Assembly (NCBI GenBank): GCA_022482545.1
Contig: JAKVOZ010000017.1
Location: 1-38,902, forward strand
Reading direction: 5' to 3'
Length of the DNA stretch: 38,902 nt
DNA from: Bacteroidales bacterium
GTDB lineage: Bacteria; Bacteroidota; Bacteroidia; Bacteroidales; P3
The notes beneath the pieces were generated by a model. That model worked only from the letters and a program-made list of their open reading frames with translations. It made no database searches and was not told where the DNA came from. A program made the translations under genes and the position numbers. This document shows, piece after piece, positions 36,148 through 38,902 of the stretch; positions within the stretch are counted from its first letter, which is position 1, and each line of letters opens with the position of its first letter.

Positions 36148-36292
36148 CTTTTTTTAATCTTTTTTCATTACCAATATTTTAAAAATCTAAATATCAGTAA
36201 AATAAATTTATTTAATAATTGCTCTTTTATTTGAAATATATCTATAATATAATCATTTCTTTATTTATGTTTTGCATAAAGGAAATAGAAGA

Positions 36293-37930
36293 TTATTTCT
36301 TTTTTACGGTTTTAAGTGTTAATAGGTTCATTGGATTGGAATGCAAACCATATATGTTCTTTTGAGTAAAACGAAGTACTTGGTCATAATATAATACAAC
36401 AATAGGGGCTTGCTCTATTATTATATCATTCATCTGTTTATATAAAGCATAACGTTTGTCTTTTGAGGTTTCTTTACTGGCTTTTTGATAAAGATTATCA
36501 AAGCGTTTATTAGAGAAATGCGTATAGTTTGGACCTTTTGGAGCAAAGTTCTTAGAATAAAACAAAGATAAATAGTTTTCTGCATCAGGATAATCTGCTA
36601 TCCAAGACCCACGAAAGAAACTACTTTTGCCTTGTGCTATCTGTTCGCGTAATGCTCCTGGAGGATTAACATCTACTTTTATATTCATACCAAGAAGAAT
36701 AAGTTGTCCTTGAATATATTTACAAAGGTCAAGATAGGCAGATGTTGTTGCAAGAGTTATTGTTGGAGATTTCTTTGATGAAAAATAACCTGCATCAATA
36801 AGAAGTTGTTTGGCTTTTTGAGGATTATATGAATATTTGTTTCCATTGCTATCAAAACCACCTAAACCTTGCGGAATGATACCATAAATACCTGCTTTGC
36901 CAATATTGTTTCTTAGATACTTTATCATCTTCTCTCTGTCAAATCCATAGTTGATTGCTTGACGAATACGTTTATCTAAAAGAATATTATTGTTTTTGTT
37001 GTCTTTTGAATCAAGATAGAAACCAAGATATTCTGTATTAAGATAAGGCAAAGTAGAAAGATTAATCTTATTCTTATATTTATCTTGCAAAGTACCTTTT
37101 CTTGTAAGAATTTCATCTTTATAGTTTGGGTCAATGCCAGAAATGAAGTCAATGTTGCCTTTAATAAATTCCAAAAACACTGATTGCTTATCCACAATGA
37201 AACTAATATTAACCGCATCAAGATAAGGTAGTCTTGTACCAAGAGAATCTTTTTCAAAATAATTTTCATTCTTAATAAGAACAAGTTTTACGCCTTCTTT
37301 CCAAAACTTAAACTTGAAAGGACCAGTGCCTATTGGGTGTTTGCGAAAATCATCTTTATAATAATTTACAACTTCTTTTGGAACAACGTAGCAATAAGGC
37401 ATAGACAATAGTTGTAAGAAAGGAGAAAAAGGTTCTTTTAATGTTATTTGAAGCGTTGAATCATTTATGGCAGAAAAACAATAAATATGATTGTTTTGTT
37501 TTACTTTGTCAAAAACCCATGCCCCTGGTGAGGCAAGTTTATTATCAACAATACGATTGAAACTAAATACAAAATCATTAGCAACAACTTTTCTTTTCTT
37601 ACCATTAAACAAAGGGCTATCGTGAAAGAAAACATCATTGCGAAGATGAAATGTATAAGTTAGTTTATCTTCACTTATTTGATAACTTTTAGCGATACAT
37701 GGTTGAACATTAAGAGAAGAGTCTAATTGAAGTAAGCCATTAAATATTTGATTATCTGCCCATATCATTGCTTGATCTTTTGCAAACGCAGGGTCAAGAG
37801 AAGATATGTTTGCAGATTCATTATAACGAAATATCTTTTTGTTTTTTGATGAGTCGTCTTTTTTACAAGAAACTACAACCAAACAACAAAAAGATATTAA
37901 AAGTAAAACAATGATGTTTTTACTTTTCAT
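36293..37930 (-). CDS. ABC transporter substrate-binding lipoprotein, peptide/nickel family (SBP_bac_5)
   Basis: The 545-residue protein has a lipoprotein signal (V-V-S-C, Cys22) and the whole family-5 binding-protein fold. Segments such as D-P-A-F-A-K-D, Y-T-F-H-L-R-N-D-V-F-F-H, P-I-G-T-G-P-F-K-F, D-K-R-I-R-Q-A-I-N-Y-G-F-D and F-R-G-S-W-I-A-D-Y-P-D-A-E are typical of DppA/OppA. Such proteins bind di- or oligopeptides for import. No permease or ATPase gene is next to it, so it must use a system elsewhere or have another role. Its start lies 6 bp after the YitT-family gene, so the two are co-transcribed. Confidence 0.92.
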   Translation of the reverse strand: MKSKNIIVLLLISFCCLVVVSCKKDDSSKNKKIFRYNESANISSLDPAFAKDQAMIWADNQIFNGLLQLDSSLNVQPCIAKSYQISEDKLTYTFHLRNDVFFHDSPLFNGKKRKVVANDFVFSFNRIVDNKLASPGAWVFDKVKQNNHIYCFSAINDSTLQITLKEPFSPFLQLLSMPYCYVVPKEVVNYYKDDFRKHPIGTGPFKFKFWKEGVKLVLIKNENYFEKDSLGTRLPYLDAVNISFIVDKQSVFLEFIKGNIDFISGIDPNYKDEILTRKGTLQDKYKNKINLSTLPYLNTEYLGFYLDSKDNKNNNILLDKRIRQAINYGFDREKMIKYLRNNIGKAGIYGIIPQGLGGFDSNGNKYSYNPQKAKQLLIDAGYFSSKKSPTITLATTSAYLDLCKYIQGQLILLGMNIKVDVNPPGALREQIAQGKSSFFRGSWIADYPDAENYLSLFYSKNFAPKGPNYTHFSNKRFDNLYQKASKETSKDKRYALYKQMNDIIIEQAPIVVLYYDQVLRFTQKNIYGLHSNPMNLLTLKTVKKK

Positions 37931-37936
37931 TTGTAT

Positions 37937-38836
37937 TTATTTTTTTAGAGTGTCAAAATTCTTTCCAAACACACCTTCCGTTTTGCTAACAGATATGAAA
38001 GCATCTGGGTCAATGGTTTTGATAAGTCGCATAATAGCAACTTTGTCTGTTCTTTGAGCAATGACAAGTAATACTTTTTGGTCTTTCTTTGTATACCAGC
38101 CCCAACCTTCCAAAAGAGTTACTCCTCTTCTTATTTGATTGCCTATCGCATCTGCTATCTCCGCATTCTTTTGAGAAAATACTGTTATTTGATATGATTG
38201 TTTTCTTCCTTCAATAACAAAGTCAATAGTGTAGGTATAAACACCTAAAACAATGAAACCATAAACAAGTTCAGCAAATCCATTTTTTGGAATGATAAGA
38301 GAAGAAAAGATAACTGCTGCATCAACAACAGATATTACTCTTCCAGGATTAACGTTGTAGTATTTATTAACTATTAAAGCAATTATATCACTGCCACCAG
38401 AGTTTCCTCCATTAGTAAAGCAAAGACCTATTCCAACACCAGACATCATTGCTCCAATAATAGCACTCATAAAAGGATCAAATTTGCTTGAATCAATAAT
38501 GTCTTGAATGCCGATAACTTGTTGTAATAAAATGAAAGAAAGAGAAGAAGCAACAATACCAAAGATAGTGTTGATACCAAAACGTCCTCCAAGAATTTTG
38601 AATCCGACTAATAGTAATATTGCATTAAGAACAAGATTGCTTATACCGACAGGAAAACCTGTAAGAATATAAATTACTGATGATACACCAACAACACCTC
38701 CGCCTATGATATGCTTAGGTATTAGAAATACACTACAAGCAAAACAATACATCATAATGCCTATAAGTATTACAATATATTGACCTATAACTTTTGCTGT
38801 TGAAGTCTTTGTAATTGAATTTAATGTGTTTGTCAT
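37937..38836 (-). CDS. YitT-family membrane protein (DUF161/DUF2179)
   Basis: The 299-residue protein has several hydrophobic segments in the first about 200 residues, including G-G-G-V-V-G-V-S-S-V-I-Y and G-G-N-S-G-G-S-D-I-I-A-L, hallmarks of the YitT (DUF161) family. A soluble C-terminal DUF2179 domain follows (about 205-295; I-T-V-F-S-Q-K-N-A-E-I, then G-V-T-L-L-E-G-W-G-W-Y). The function of the family is not established; transport has been suggested. It lies 16 bp after the end of a truncated frame and 6 bp before the binding lipoprotein. Confidence 0.93.
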   Translation of the reverse strand: MTNTLNSITKTSTAKVIGQYIVILIGIMMYCFACSVFLIPKHIIGGGVVGVSSVIYILTGFPVGISNLVLNAILLLVGFKILGGRFGINTIFGIVASSLSFILLQQVIGIQDIIDSSKFDPFMSAIIGAMMSGVGIGLCFTNGGNSGGSDIIALIVNKYYNVNPGRVISVVDAAVIFSSLIIPKNGFAELVYGFIVLGVYTYTIDFVIEGRKQSYQITVFSQKNAEIADAIGNQIRRGVTLLEGWGWYTKKDQKVLLVIAQRTDKVAIMRLIKTIDPDAFISVSKTEGVFGKNFDTLKK

Positions 38837-38852
38837 ATTGTTATTGTTTTTT

Positions 38853-38902
38853 TTATTTACTTATTAAATTAATTATTGCATCTGTTGAAAGATTTCTTCC
38901 TA
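38853..38902 (-). CDS. C-terminal end of a truncated gene
   Basis: On the minus strand the window edge begins within an open frame that reads G-R-N-L-S-T-D-A-I-I-N-L-I-S-K and stops at 38853-38855. It ends 16 bp before the YitT-family start, a spacing typical of an operon here. Fifteen residues are too few to name the protein. Confidence 0.35.
   Translation of the reverse strand, partial: GRNLSTDAIINLISK

Overview
The window is about 39 kb of very AT-rich DNA from a member of the Bacteroidota, most likely Bacteroidales. Evidence for this: promoters of the Bacteroidota type (a TTTG box, 19 bases, then TAnnTTTG) before tRNA-Met, tRNA-Lys, rpsO and a lipocalin-like gene; a protein with a type IX secretion (Por) C-terminal sorting signal; a bacterial dipeptidyl peptidase III like the Bacteroides enzyme; the Bacteroidota type of arginine decarboxylase; heptose kinase and guanylyltransferase genes hddA and hddC; and almost no Shine-Dalgarno sequences. 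I see no phage, transposase, CRISPR or rRNA genes. The layout is mostly chromosomal housekeeping genes separated by AT-rich gaps that carry several families of short repeats.

Region by region. Positions 1-1726 hold three small hypothetical secreted or membrane proteins. Next is panB (pantothenate). A minus-strand cell-envelope group follows (lptF/G-like permease, two GT4 glycosyltransferases, hddA, hddC), which looks like a route for making and exporting a heptose-containing surface glycan. Divergent from it are dipeptidyl peptidase III and yraN, then a lipocalin-like protein, tRNA-Met and uvrA. Positions 14614-15912 carry a Cbp1-like coiled-coil lipoprotein followed by a lysine-rich secreted protein gene broken by one in-frame TAA. 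A lytic transglycosylase and a 737-residue helical periplasmic protein are divergently transcribed, and a type IX secretion cargo protein follows.

Positions 22262-29065 form an almost complete thiamin operon on the minus strand: thiD-thiS-tenI-thiE-thiG-thiC-thiH-(gap)-thiF. It is preceded by a TPP riboswitch at about 29126-29205. Together these genes make the thiazole (ThiS, ThiF, ThiG, ThiH) and pyrimidine (ThiC, ThiD) halves and join them (ThiE). A second Cbp1-like lipoprotein is divergent from the riboswitch. The rest holds pnp, rpsO, an FKBP-type lipoprotein, arginine decarboxylase, tRNA-Lys, an orphan peptide-binding lipoprotein of ABC type and a YitT-family membrane protein. The 3' edge cuts a further minus-strand gene.

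The least explained signal lies in the intergenic repeats. One is a 22-bp unit built on the perfect palindrome GTACTGNCAGTAC, present once at 1088 and four times in tandem at 19397, inside flanks that are themselves similar. A second is a module AAATAGTTCTTTATTC seen in both orientations in three gaps. A third is an AAAACGAAG word repeated at 21-bp spacing inside the DPP III gene and at 42-bp spacing upstream of uvrA.
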